From Clostridiales bacterium (GTDB lineage: Bacteria; Bacillota; Clostridia; Christensenellales; Aristaeellaceae), in contig SFFH01000043.1 in the NCBI GenBank assembly GCA_004557905.1, positions 1-44,895 of the forward strand: a DNA stretch of 44,895 nucleotides. The letters are read 5' to 3'. Shown here piece after piece: positions 1-9,556 of this stretch (position 1 is the stretch's first letter; each line of letters begins with the position of its first letter). The notes under the pieces are model-generated. The model searched no databases. It was not told the origin of the DNA and was given only the letters and a program-made list of their open reading frames with translations. Both the position numbers and the translations under genes were made by a program.

Positions 1-1
1 C

Positions 2-1930
2 ATGGCGGCGATACTGTATACCCTTTTGTTTCTGCTGGGCGGCGTGACGATCATCCGCATGCAGCTGCCCGGAAAAAGCCCGCTCACGCGGGTTTTTCTG
101 GGCTTGACCCTGGGCGTGCTCCTGGAAATGGTGCTGCCTGCGCTGTGCGCAAACATATGGGGCTTCACGCTCGCGGCGCATGGCGCCGCGGCGGCGCTAC
201 TGCTGGCCATCGGCGGCGCGAGCATTTGCCTTCGCGACAACCGGCCGGTCAGGGGCATGACGAAGGACGACCAGCAGATGCTTGCGGCCATGGCGGCCGT
301 CGTGCTGCCGCTGACCGCGCTCTCCGCGTATCTGCAGCACACGCACATGCTCATGCCTGCGGCGGACGGCTCCGCCTGGTGCGGCCAGTCCACCTACGGC
401 GATCTGTGCATGCACCTGTCGTTCATCACCTCCATGCGGGACATGGAGTTTCCGCCGACGTACAACCTGCTCTACGGCACGGCACTCAACTACCCGTACC
501 TGACAGATTCCCTCAGCACGACGATGATGCTGCTGGGCATGGATCTGCGCATGGCCGTCGTCTTCCCGGGCACGCTGCTCATGGCGCTGACCTACGCGGG
601 CTACATGCTTCTGGCGCGGCAGATCCTGGGCAACCGGCGTCTGGCCGTCGTGGCGGCGGCGCTGCTGTTCTTCTTCAACGGCGGCCTGGGCTTTCTGTAC
701 GATTTCGATCTCGCGGGCCGGGACAACTTTCAAAAGATTCAGGAGATCTTCACCGGCTATTACAAGACGCCGGCCAATCAGCCGGACCTCAACCTGCGCT
801 TTTCCAACGTCATCGCCGACTTGATGATCCCCCAGCGCGCGCTGATGGGCGGCTGGGCGATGGGCATCCCGGCGCTGATGCTGATCATCTCCTCCATGCG
901 CGAGCGCTCCATGCGCCAGACGGTGCTCCTCGCGCTGTGGGCGGGCTGCCTGCCGCTGGTGCATACGCACACGTTCCTGGCGCTGGGCCTGTTCTCAGGC
1001 GGCTTTGTGGCGGGCAGGCTGATCACCGACCGCGAGGACGCAAAGGGCATCCTCGCCCGCGCGGGCGTGTACCTGGGGATCGTGCTGGCGCTCGCGCTGC
1101 CGCAGGTGCTGGGCAGCGCCGTCCGGCAGACGGTGGAGGGCGGCTCCCTGCGCTTCCAGTTCAACTGGGTGAACAACTCCGGCGGCCGCGGCATGATCGA
1201 CGGGTATTTCTGGTTCTGGGTCAAGAACGCGGGCCTGCCGTTCATCCTGATGCTGCTGGCCGTGCTGGAGGCCAGGCGCAGGGGATATCTGGACGTCGTG
1301 CTGGGCATGGCGGCGATCTTTCTCGTCGCGGAGACGATTCTCTTTCAGCCCAACGAGTACGACAACAACAAGCTGTTCTATATCTGGTACATGTTCGCCG
1401 TGATCCTGGCGGCGGACTACGGCTCCATCCTCATGCAGCGGCTGGCTGGCCTGCGCGGCAGGGTGGTGCTGTGCGCGCTGTTCATGACGGCAAGCATGCT
1501 CTCCGGCGGGCTGTCCGTCGCGCGTGAGGTCGTCTCCGGCTATCAGCTCTTCTCCAGTACGGCGATGGAGGCCGGCGCGTGGATCGACGAGCACACGGAC
1601 AGGGACGCCATCTTCATGACCGGCCAGCAGCACATCAATCCGGTCTGCTCGCTGGCGGGCAGGCAAATCATCTGCGGCAGCGACCTGTACGTCTTCTTCC
1701 ACGGCCTTGACTACCGCGAGCACGCGGACAACTGCCGGAGGTTCTACGAGAATCCCGAGCTGTACGCCTATGTGCTGGACATGTACGGCGTGGACTACAT
1801 CTACGTCAGCGATTACGAGCGCGCCGAGTTTGAGGTTGACCTTGGTTACATCGACGAGCATTACGAGCTCGTCTATCAGAATCCGGACGTGCGCATCTAC
1901 GCGACGGGCATTGACGAGGACAACGAATGA
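2..1930 (+). CDS. GT-C-like polytopic membrane protein (possible glycosyltransferase)
   Basis: This is a 642-residue protein with about a dozen hydrophobic segments in its first 520 residues and a soluble C-terminal part of about 120 residues. That layout fits GT-C membrane glycosyltransferases, which use lipid-linked sugars on the outer membrane face. An acidic first loop (around residues 120-160, rich in Gly, Tyr, Asp and His) sits where GT-C enzymes carry catalytic acids, but no family signature is firm. The ATG is at the window edge, so no ribosome binding site can be seen and the true start may lie upstream. Its stop overlaps the next gene by 4 bp (ATGA), so it belongs to an operon with the two genes that follow. 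Two further proteins of similar type lie at 29.7-32.7 kb. The general class is fairly sure; the substrate is unknown. Confidence 0.6.
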   Translation: MAAILYTLLFLLGGVTIIRMQLPGKSPLTRVFLGLTLGVLLEMVLPALCANIWGFTLAAHGAAAALLLAIGGASICLRDNRPVRGMTKDDQQMLAAMAAVVLPLTALSAYLQHTHMLMPAADGSAWCGQSTYGDLCMHLSFITSMRDMEFPPTYNLLYGTALNYPYLTDSLSTTMMLLGMDLRMAVVFPGTLLMALTYAGYMLLARQILGNRRLAVVAAALLFFFNGGLGFLYDFDLAGRDNFQKIQEIFTGYYKTPANQPDLNLRFSNVIADLMIPQRALMGGWAMGIPALMLIISSMRERSMRQTVLLALWAGCLPLVHTHTFLALGLFSGGFVAGRLITDREDAKGILARAGVYLGIVLALALPQVLGSAVRQTVEGGSLRFQFNWVNNSGGRGMIDGYFWFWVKNAGLPFILMLLAVLEARRRGYLDVVLGMAAIFLVAETILFQPNEYDNNKLFYIWYMFAVILAADYGSILMQRLAGLRGRVVLCALFMTASMLSGGLSVAREVVSGYQLFSSTAMEAGAWIDEHTDRDAIFMTGQQHINPVCSLAGRQIICGSDLYVFFHGLDYREHADNCRRFYENPELYAYVLDMYGVDYIYVSDYERAEFEVDLGYIDEHYELVYQNPDVRIYATGIDEDNE

Positions 1931-2160
1931 TGGACAGATTTCTTAGGTATTCGCTGGAAAACGGGCGGAAAATCTGCGCGGTGCTGATGCAGGACGGGCA
2001 GATGCAGAGGAAAAACCTGCTGGTCACGTCCATCGACGCGGACGGACAGGGCTTCACCGCGAGGCTGCCGGGCAGAAAAAAGGACGTTCACTTCGCTGCT
2101 GCGGACTTGCTCACCTGCGCGTATGCGCGCGGGGATCAGGGCGAGCTGGAGACGCTATGA
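1927..2160 (+). CDS. small hypothetical protein, 77 aa
   Basis: I do not recognise this protein. It is a short soluble protein that begins with two Met codons, and it is rich in basic and acidic residues with no membrane segment or cysteine pair. It overlaps the GT-C-like gene upstream by 4 bp (ATGA) and the tRNA nucleotidyltransferase downstream by 4 bp (ATGA). Such double coupling argues strongly that it is a real translated gene. The pattern of short strands with conserved-looking Gly and Asp turns suggests a small beta-rich domain, but that is only an impression. Confidence 0.7.
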   Translation: MMDRFLRYSLENGRKICAVLMQDGQMQRKNLLVTSIDADGQGFTARLPGRKKDVHFAAADLLTCAYARGDQGELETL

Positions 2161-3518
2161 ATCAGCAGGAGATGATCCGCGCGATCGCGCGGCGCGTGCA
2201 GGCGTGCGGCGGACGCGCGCTGCTGGTGGGCGGCTGCGTGCGCGACGCGCTGCTGGGCCGGGAGAGTGCTGATATCGACTGCGAGGTGCACGGCGTTTCG
2301 CCGGACGCGCTGCGCTCTCTGCTCGGTGAATTCGGCGAGATTGATGAGAGCGGGCGCGCCTACGGCATCTACACGATCCGGGGCGCGGGCATCGACATCG
2401 CGCTGCCGCGCACGGAGACGCGCACAGGACCCGGCCACAAGGACTTTGCCGTAAAAGTGGACCCGGAGCTTTCTCCCGCGCAGGCGGCGCTTCGTCGGGA
2501 CTTTACCGTCAACGCGATCATGCGCGACGCGCTGACGGGCGAAATCGTCGATCCGCTGGGCGGCATGGAGGACCTTGCGCAGGGCGTGCTGCGCGCCGTG
2601 CCGGGCGACGGGTTTGAGGAGGACCCGCTGCGGGTGCTGCGCGGGGCGCAGTTCGCCGCGCGGTTCCATCTGACGCCGGACGCGGAGACTCTTCGGAAGA
2701 TGCGACGTATGCCATTGGGCCGCCTGAGCGCCGCGCGCGTGTATGCCGAGATGAACAAGGCTCTCCTGACGGCGCAGGAGCCGGATGTGTTCTTCCGCGT
2801 GCTCCGGGACGCGGACGCGCTGAAGTCCTGGTTTGCCGAGCTGGCGGCGCTGATTGGCGTGAAGCAGAATCCGCTGCATCACCCCGAGGGCGACGCGTTT
2901 GAGCACACGCTGCTCACGCTGCGCGCAGCCGCGGAGGTGAAGGACAAAAGCAGCCATCCGCTGCACTTCATGCTCGCGGCGCTGACGCACGACCTGGGCA
3001 AGGCTGTCTCCGCCCGGCAGGACGAGCACGGCAGCTGGCACGCGGCGGATCATGCGGAGACGGGCGTGCCGCTGTGCGGGGCGATGCTTACGCGACTGGG
3101 CGCGCCGGGGGCGGCGATCCGCTATGCGCAGGACATGTGCCGCCTGCACATGCGCGTGCACGTCGGCTACTACACGCAGGCGGATGATGCATGGATGAAC
3201 CTGCTGTTTGACGAGTCCGTCTGCGCGAAGGATCTCGCCTGGCTTGCGGTGTGCGACACGCGCGGCACCGGCAAGCCGCGGGAGAACGCCGACCGGGAGG
3301 AGGCGTTTGTCATGGACAGACTGGCTGCCTACGAGCGCGTGGTCAGCGGGCCGATGCCGGACGCGCGGATGCTGATGGCGGCGAGCGTTTCGCCCGGGCC
3401 GGGAATGAAGGCGGCGCTGGCCGACGCGCGCAGGCGCGTGCTGTGCGGCGAGGCTCCTCAAAAAGCCTGCGCCCAGGCGGCCGGGGCCTGCCGGGAAACG
3501 GACGACCAGATTTTTTGA
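2157..3518 (+). CDS. cca: tRNA nucleotidyltransferase / poly(A) polymerase family protein with HD domain
   Basis: This protein of 453 residues would add or repair the 3' CCA end of tRNA, or act as a related poly(A) polymerase. The N-terminal nucleotidyltransferase head shows the GGCVRD motif near residue 26 followed by the DIDCEV metal-binding pair near residue 40. An RRDFTVNA motif near residue 120 and an EDPLRVLR motif near residue 160 complete the class II CCA-enzyme signature. The C-terminal half contains an HD-type segment (H at the EHTLL stretch, then THDLGK, then the AEtG region), as in bacterial CCA enzymes with phosphohydrolase activity. It starts by a 4-bp ATGA overlap with the small ORF upstream. 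Whether it is CCA-adding or A-adding cannot be decided by eye. Confidence 0.88.
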   Translation: MNQQEMIRAIARRVQACGGRALLVGGCVRDALLGRESADIDCEVHGVSPDALRSLLGEFGEIDESGRAYGIYTIRGAGIDIALPRTETRTGPGHKDFAVKVDPELSPAQAALRRDFTVNAIMRDALTGEIVDPLGGMEDLAQGVLRAVPGDGFEEDPLRVLRGAQFAARFHLTPDAETLRKMRRMPLGRLSAARVYAEMNKALLTAQEPDVFFRVLRDADALKSWFAELAALIGVKQNPLHHPEGDAFEHTLLTLRAAAEVKDKSSHPLHFMLAALTHDLGKAVSARQDEHGSWHAADHAETGVPLCGAMLTRLGAPGAAIRYAQDMCRLHMRVHVGYYTQADDAWMNLLFDESVCAKDLAWLAVCDTRGTGKPRENADREEAFVMDRLAAYERVVSGPMPDARMLMAASVSPGPGMKAALADARRRVLCGEAPQKACAQAAGACRETDDQIF

Positions 3519-3532
3519 AAAGGGGTGCGGAG

Positions 3533-4762
3533 ATGAAAAGGATTGCTGCATGGCTGCTGTGCCTTGCACTGGCCGTCCTGTGCGCGCAGGCGGCGGCCGA
3601 GCAGGACGTGGGAACGGAGAAAAACCGGACGACTCTGAAAATTGCCGCCGCGTCCGACCTCCATGTCAACCCGGCGTTCCGGTATACCAACATCGTCAAT
3701 CCGCTGGAGCCCTATCACCTGCAGATCGTCGACGCATTCCTGTGGGACGCGGTGAATCGCGGCGCCGACGTCGTGCTGCTGCTGGGGGACATCACCAATC
3801 AGGGAAGGATGTCGCAGCACGAGGCGCTGATCGAAAAGCTGCGCGCAGCGCAGAAGCAGGGCGTGACGGTCATCGTGCTGCCCGGCAATCACGACATCGG
3901 GGAGGTCAGCACCGACCAGTTTGCCGAGCTCTATACGGACTTTGGCTATGGACAGGCGCACAGCCGGGATGCCGCGTCGCTGAGCTACAGCGTGGTGCTG
4001 GGCAATCAGATGCTCCTGCTGCTGGATACAAACGGCTATGCCGAGCTGATGAGCGACGCCTTTTTGAAGGATGAGACGCTCCTGTGGATGCAGCAGCAGC
4101 TTGAAGAGGCCGGGAAAATGGGCTGGCAGGTGATTGCGGCGGGCCACTATCCGCTGTGCACGTCGCACAGCACCGCGTTTTCCGGCAAGGAGAAGGCGAT
4201 TGAGCTGTTTAGGGCGTACGGCGTGCAGCTGTACCTGTGCGGCCACCTGCACAAGCGGTGCGTCACGGTGCAGGGAGCATTGACCGAGCTGGTCGTCGAT
4301 CAGACCATCTCCTATCCCTGCTGCTATGCGTCCCTGACGGCGGACGGCGTGGACGGATTGGTCTATCAGCCGCAGCCCATCGCTGTGAGCGAATGGGCCG
4401 GACAGCACAAGATCGCCGATCAGAACCTGCTCCTGTTTGATCATTATCAGAGGAGGCTGGAGCAGGAGCGGTGCTGCTCGATCGTGGAAAAGCTGAAGGG
4501 AAGCCAAAAAATTTCCGAGGAGGAGCAGCGTCTGGCGGAGGACTTCTTCTTTCAGATGATGGAGTACCGCGCGCAGGGCACCCTGAGCCGGTACGCCGAC
4601 GCGCTCAGGCAGCATCCCGGCTGCGAAATCATGATCCGCCTGGGCGAGGGAACGATTTACAGCCGGTGGATTCCGTCGGTGCTGAATGACGCGGTTCCGT
4701 ATACCACAGGGTTTGTGATCAGGGACGGACAGATTGCTCTGCCCGGGGAAGACGGAATGTAA
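3533..4762 (+). CDS. secreted calcineurin-like metallophosphoesterase
   Basis: The ATG at 3533 was chosen because it follows a GGGG/GGAG-type ribosome binding site and opens a typical Sec signal peptide (Lys-Arg, then about 15 hydrophobic residues, AQAAAE cleavage region near residue 22). Residues 42-44 give the D-x-H metal pair, 85-86 GD, 118-121 GNHD, about 202-204 GHY and 237-240 GHLH. Together these form the complete two-metal site of the calcineurin-like phosphoesterase superfamily. The 409-residue protein should act outside the membrane on a phosphoester or phosphodiester. It starts 14 bp after the upstream tRNA nucleotidyltransferase gene and ends before a strong bidirectional terminator. 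The substrate cannot be inferred. Confidence 0.85.
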   Translation: MKRIAAWLLCLALAVLCAQAAAEQDVGTEKNRTTLKIAAASDLHVNPAFRYTNIVNPLEPYHLQIVDAFLWDAVNRGADVVLLLGDITNQGRMSQHEALIEKLRAAQKQGVTVIVLPGNHDIGEVSTDQFAELYTDFGYGQAHSRDAASLSYSVVLGNQMLLLLDTNGYAELMSDAFLKDETLLWMQQQLEEAGKMGWQVIAAGHYPLCTSHSTAFSGKEKAIELFRAYGVQLYLCGHLHKRCVTVQGALTELVVDQTISYPCCYASLTADGVDGLVYQPQPIAVSEWAGQHKIADQNLLLFDHYQRRLEQERCCSIVEKLKGSQKISEEEQRLAEDFFFQMMEYRAQGTLSRYADALRQHPGCEIMIRLGEGTIYSRWIPSVLNDAVPYTTGFVIRDGQIALPGEDGM

Positions 4763-4777
4763 TCCGGATGCGTACAA

Positions 4778-4821
4778 AAATCCCGCCGCTTGCTGCATGT
4801 GCGTGCAGTGCGGCGGGATTT
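4778..4821. terminator. bidirectional rho-independent terminator
   Basis: A 12-bp perfect stem (AAATCCCGCCGC at 4778-4789 with GCGGCGGGATTT at 4810-4821) lies between convergent genes and is followed by a T-rich tract on the plus strand and preceded by A's. It should end the phosphoesterase operon on the plus strand and the patatin transcript on the minus strand. Confidence 0.85.
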
Positions 4822-4836
4822 GTCTTTTTCGCCTGG

Positions 4837-5679
4837 TCAGGTATTCAGGAACGCCGGAATCGCCTGTGCGTCCCGCACGCCCTTGTCATACATCCTCTGC
4901 AGCTTTTCACGGTCCTTGGTGAGGGTGGAAAGCCCGCAGATGTCGTCCGGCGCGATGATGAGCACCTTGCCCTGCGCCTGGAGCGCCTGGGCACGGGCGA
5001 CGCCGTCGTTGTATGTCTTGTACCGCATGCGCATGCATGCACCCGCCTTCGGGTAAGTGCGGGAAAGCAGGTCGGCAATCACGCGGTCCTTCTTTGCCTC
5101 GCGGGGCTGGGAGACAGGGCGCGTCAGGATGAGGACGACCTTGTCGCAGCCGTCGGCCAGCGCCCTGTCTACGGGAATCGGATCGGAAATGCCGCCGTCC
5201 AGACACGGCATCTCGCCAATCATGTAGGGCTTGCAGAACACGGGCAGCGCGCAGGAGGCCTTGAAGATGTCGTAGTGGTCCTTTCGCAGATACGACTTGT
5301 CAAAGTAGACCGGCTCGCCCGTCAGGGCGTTGCACGCGCCGACGAGAAATTCGGCCGGGTTCTTCTCCATAGCTTCGTAATCGACCGGGTTTTCCCCGTC
5401 GCTGTTGGAAAGCGTGTCGTAGATGTAGTCCAGATCGACATAGTTGCGGGTTTTCAGCCAGTTCTCGAGGCTGGCGTATTCCTTGCGGAACACATATTCC
5501 ATGTAGAACGTGTAGCTGCGCCCCGGCTGATGGGACAGATACGACGCCAGATTGGCGCTTCCCGCTGAGATGCCGATGCAGGAATCAAACTGAATGCCCT
5601 GCTCCATGCACACGTCCAATACGCCTGCGCCATAGATGTCCCGGAAGCCGCCGCCCACGTCGATGATGCCGATTTTCAT
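4837..5679 (-). CDS. patatin-like phospholipase family protein
   Basis: This 280-residue protein carries the patatin catalytic elements. There is a glycine-rich oxyanion loop GGGFRD at residues 9-14, the nucleophile elbow GISAG with Ser38, and the DGG motif of the Asp partner near residue 162. It is therefore a probable serine acyl hydrolase acting on lipids, of the short bacterial type (YjjU-like). No signal peptide is seen, so it should be cytoplasmic or peripheral. A good AGAAGGAGA ribosome binding site precedes the ATG, and a promoter of its own is visible at 5711-5739. It is the last of four minus-strand genes (radical SAM, metK, degV, patatin). DegV proteins bind fatty acids, so a lipid link between the two neighbours is possible but unproven. 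Confidence 0.88.
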   Translation of the reverse strand: MKIGIIDVGGGFRDIYGAGVLDVCMEQGIQFDSCIGISAGSANLASYLSHQPGRSYTFYMEYVFRKEYASLENWLKTRNYVDLDYIYDTLSNSDGENPVDYEAMEKNPAEFLVGACNALTGEPVYFDKSYLRKDHYDIFKASCALPVFCKPYMIGEMPCLDGGISDPIPVDRALADGCDKVVLILTRPVSQPREAKKDRVIADLLSRTYPKAGACMRMRYKTYNDGVARAQALQAQGKVLIIAPDDICGLSTLTKDREKLQRMYDKGVRDAQAIPAFLNT

Positions 5680-5710
5680 GCCTGTTCTCCTTCTTGAAAT
5701 GCTGTGCTTC

Positions 5711-5739
5711 AGTATACTACATTTTTGCTTCTGAGATAA
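5711..5739 (-). promoter_or_regulatory. sigma-A-type promoter of the patatin gene
   Basis: Read on the minus strand, the elements are TTATCT-N17-TATACT, with the -35 at 5734-5739 and the -10 at 5711-5716. The -35 is weak (3 of 6) but the spacing is ideal, and the start codon is about 30 bp downstream. Confidence 0.5.
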
Positions 5740-5752
5740 GCATTTGTTTGGG

Positions 5753-6595
5753 TCAGTCGGTCATGAACATGACGCCGATGGTGTTCGCTCCGCAGTGACA
5801 GGCCACCGTGCACCCCGTGCGGGCCTCGTACACCGCCTTGAAGCGGCCGTCCTCCTTCAGCGTGAGCAGGGTTGCGTCGACCGCCGCGCGGTCCGCGGCG
5901 GGATGGACGACGATGGCGATGTCGCCCCGGCTGTTGGGAGAGTGCTCAAGAAGCTCCTTCGTATACTGAACCATGCAGTGCTCAAAGGAGCCGCGGTATT
6001 TCTTCACGACGCCCATTTTGCCGTCCTTCACGGCGATGCAGGGCTTGAGGTGCATGAGGTTGGCGCCCAGCGCGGCGACGGCGGAGCAGCGCCCGCCCTT
6101 GCGCATGTAGTCCAGACGATCCAGAAGAAAGCTGGACTGCACCTTTCCGGTCTCCTCGTTCAGTATCCGGACGATTTCATGCCCGGCGTATCCTTCTGCG
6201 GCCAGCCGGGCCGCGTCCAGCGCGATCAGGCCCTGCGCGCTGGAGAGGTTGCGGGAATCGACCGCGTAGACGTTAGAAAAGGAAGCTGCGGCCAGGCAGG
6301 CGTTCTGATAGCAGCTGGACATCTCCGCGCTGAGCGTGATGCAGATCACGGCGTCATAGCGGCTGCTGTACTGCGCAAAGCAGTCGGTGAACTCGCTGAC
6401 GTTGACGGCGGCCGTCGAGCAGAGCGCGCCGCCGGCATCGACGTGCGCAAAGACGTCCTGCGGGGTGATCTCGATCCTGTCCCTGTAGAACTGCCCATCC
6501 TTGACAATGGACAGAGGCAGAATGGTGATGTCGTACTGCGTGAGCAGCGCTTCGGGCAGATCGCAGGTGGAATCCGCAATGATTTTGACAGACAT
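5753..6595 (-). CDS. DegV family fatty-acid-binding protein
   Basis: The ATG at 6595 was chosen because it follows an AAAGGAAA ribosome binding site and gives the standard DegV N-terminus (residues 3-14, with the DSTCDLP motif at 8-14). The 280-residue length is normal. The central segment with LDYMRKGGR and the C-terminal HCGANTIGV motif are also DegV hallmarks. DegV/FakB proteins bind an acyl chain and, with FakA kinase, channel exogenous fatty acids into phospholipid; FakA is not in this window. The gene lies 94 bp downstream of metK, after a 17-bp hairpin, and upstream of the patatin gene. Confidence 0.92.
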   Translation of the reverse strand: MSVKIIADSTCDLPEALLTQYDITILPLSIVKDGQFYRDRIEITPQDVFAHVDAGGALCSTAAVNVSEFTDCFAQYSSRYDAVICITLSAEMSSCYQNACLAAASFSNVYAVDSRNLSSAQGLIALDAARLAAEGYAGHEIVRILNEETGKVQSSFLLDRLDYMRKGGRCSAVAALGANLMHLKPCIAVKDGKMGVVKKYRGSFEHCMVQYTKELLEHSPNSRGDIAIVVHPAADRAAVDATLLTLKEDGRFKAVYEARTGCTVACHCGANTIGVMFMTD

Positions 6596-6637
6596 GGTCA
6601 GTTTCCTTTCCGGTTCATGGGCAGCAGACAGACAAGA

Positions 6638-6673
6638 GCGGTCGGAGCGTCCGCACGCGGGCGTTCCGGCCGC
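6638..6673 (-). terminator. strong imperfect hairpin between metK and degV
   Basis: Two 17-base arms at 6638-6654 and 6657-6673 pair with only a few mismatches. No good T-tract follows on the minus strand, so this could be a weak terminator or an RNA-processing or stability hairpin that separates degV expression from metK. Confidence 0.4.
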
Positions 6674-6689
6674 CTTGATGGATGAGGGA

Positions 6690-7853
<1,164 letters not shown>

Positions 7854-7856
7854 GGC

Positions 7857-9239
7857 TCAGCCCTCCTTGTTGCAGGCGGACGGACAGTCCGCGCAGCTGT
7901 GGCTGCATGCCCACAGTCGCTCAGCAGTCGGCGTCCAGTTCTTCGCGTAGTCGTCGCACTTGCCGCACAGGTGATCGGCGGTTTCGGGCGACTGCGGATC
8001 GGTCGAATGCGCGCCGGTCTTCTTGACGATCTCGCGCAGCATCTCCGGGTTCTCCAGCATCGGGCACGGGCGCAGCATGTTGTCGTTAAACGGCTGAGCG
8101 TCGTGATAGGCCATGAAGATGGGGGAGCGCAGCGCGTCCAGCAGGCTGACCTCGCGGATGTTCGCGTTGGAGTAATGGATGAACACGCAGGGATCGACGT
8201 CGCCGTTGGCGTTGATGTGCAGATAGCGGCGGCCGCCGGCGATGCATCCGCCCACATACTCGCCGTCGTTCTGGAAGTCCATCGCGAAGATGGGCTTGGT
8301 GGCGCGGATTTCGCGGATGCGATGGTACATGTACTCGCGCTGCTCCGGGCTGGGCAGCAGCGCCGGGGCGGCGTCGTTGCCGACAGGCATGTAGTGGAAA
8401 TACCAGATGAAGCGCGCGCCCAGGCCGCAGATGAAGTCGATGTACTCCTCCGAGGCGATGGAATCGACGTTGGCGCTGGTGTAGCAGGCCGAGATGCCGA
8501 AGGGCAGGTGCTTGTCGTGCAGAATCTGCATGGCGCGGGTGGCCTTCTGATAGACGCCGTTTCCGCGGCGGCCGTCGGTGGCTTCCTCAAAGCCCTCCAG
8601 GCTGATGGCGGGAATGAAGTTTTTCACGCGCAGCATCTCGTCGGCAAAGGCCTCGTCGATCAGCGTGCCGTTGGTGAAGGAGAGGAACTGGCAGTCGCTG
8701 TGCTTTTCGCACAGGGCGATCAGGTCCTTTTTGCGCACCAGCGGCTCGCCGCCGGTGTAGATGTACATGTAGACGCCCAGCTCCTTGCCCTGGGTGATGA
8801 TCGAGTCAATCTCCTCGAAGGTCAGGTTCAGCTTGTTGCCGTATTCCGCGGCCCAGCAGCCGGTGCAGTGCAGGTTGCAGGCCGAGGTCGGGTCCAGCAG
8901 GATGGCCCAGGGAATGTTGCAGCCGTACTTCTGTCGGTTCTTTTCCTGCACGGGCCAGCCGATGATGTTGGCGTTGAGGAAGAAGTTGGTGAAGGTGGCC
9001 TTGAGCACCTCGTTGTCCGTCTCCCTGAGGATGTCCATGACGAGCCGGTGCATGTTGTTGTCAGGATCGTTGATCACGTTGCGGACGGCGTCCCGCTGGG
9101 CCTGAAAGCTGTCCGGGCCGGTGCCGGCAAGCTTGTCCACCCAAGCCATCAGCTTGGGCGCGTTTTCCTCCGGATTCTTTTCCAGATAGCCAAAAGCGGT
9201 TTTGAGTGCGGTTTTCTTGATCTGATCGGTCAAACCCAT
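7857..9239 (-). CDS. radical SAM protein with extra C-terminal cysteine clusters
   Basis: The ATG at 9239 was chosen from its AAGGAGATATC ribosome binding site; the longer in-frame extension has no such site. The 460-residue protein has an all-helical N-terminal region of about 110 residues, then a CNLHCTGC motif (CxxxCxxC) that holds the radical-SAM iron-sulfur cluster, then the YTGGEPL glycine motif. The last 120 residues hold about ten cysteines (DPC, RPCP, CGKC, and a CSHSCADCPSAC run), consistent with one or two auxiliary clusters of SPASM/twitch type. It therefore modifies some substrate by radical chemistry. No precursor peptide gene is nearby, so a RiPP role is not supported. The N-terminal helical part may dock a lipid or protein substrate, but that is a guess. 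It is divergent from a TetR gene and followed by metK. Confidence 0.88.
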   Translation of the reverse strand: MGLTDQIKKTALKTAFGYLEKNPEENAPKLMAWVDKLAGTGPDSFQAQRDAVRNVINDPDNNMHRLVMDILRETDNEVLKATFTNFFLNANIIGWPVQEKNRQKYGCNIPWAILLDPTSACNLHCTGCWAAEYGNKLNLTFEEIDSIITQGKELGVYMYIYTGGEPLVRKKDLIALCEKHSDCQFLSFTNGTLIDEAFADEMLRVKNFIPAISLEGFEEATDGRRGNGVYQKATRAMQILHDKHLPFGISACYTSANVDSIASEEYIDFICGLGARFIWYFHYMPVGNDAAPALLPSPEQREYMYHRIREIRATKPIFAMDFQNDGEYVGGCIAGGRRYLHINANGDVDPCVFIHYSNANIREVSLLDALRSPIFMAYHDAQPFNDNMLRPCPMLENPEMLREIVKKTGAHSTDPQSPETADHLCGKCDDYAKNWTPTAERLWACSHSCADCPSACNKEG

Positions 9240-9295
9240 AATGATATCTCCTTGATCTGCATGTGTCAGATGATGTGGTGTCGGTCGATGGTTGT

Positions 9296-9324
9296 ATTTT
9301 ATGAAAGTCGACAGAAAACGACAA
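9296..9324 (-). promoter_or_regulatory. promoter and probable operator of the radical SAM-metK operon
   Basis: On the minus strand TTGTCG (9319-9324)-N17-TAAAAT (9296-9301) makes a good sigma-A promoter. It is framed by an inverted repeat, ACAACC at 9321-9326 and GGTTGT at 9290-9295, and holds the palindrome GTCGAC (9307-9312) in the spacer. A protein bound there would block the promoter; the divergent TetR product is the obvious candidate. Confidence 0.55.
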
Positions 9325-9476
9325 CCGACAAAAACCGCGCTGTGATGAATTTCTGTGCAGTCGGTTTGAAGTGCCTGTTTTTTAGGCAAAACCGCGGAAA
9401 TGCTAAAAAACGCAGAAGGAAAGAATGCACCGTGACGGCCTGCCGTCTGCGGCAATTGGCCCTGAAAACTTCCTCC

Positions 9477-9506
9477 TTGCACAGGTGCTTGTTCTCATGA
9501 TATACT
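9477..9506 (+). promoter_or_regulatory. promoter of the TetR gene
   Basis: TTGCAC (9477-9482)-N18-TATACT (9501-9506) lies about 50 bp before the ATG of the regulator. The rest of the 9240-9556 spacer holds the divergent promoter described separately and nothing else that I recognise. Confidence 0.5.
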
Positions 9507-9556
9507 GATTTTGCAGGGAAGGAGCATGCGAAAGAACGGGAGGAGGGAAACGCGTC

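Noticed and set aside
9240..9330. SAM riboswitch upstream of the radical SAM-metK operon
   Set aside because: The predicted 5' leader is only about 50 nt and lacks the stems of any SAM riboswitch.
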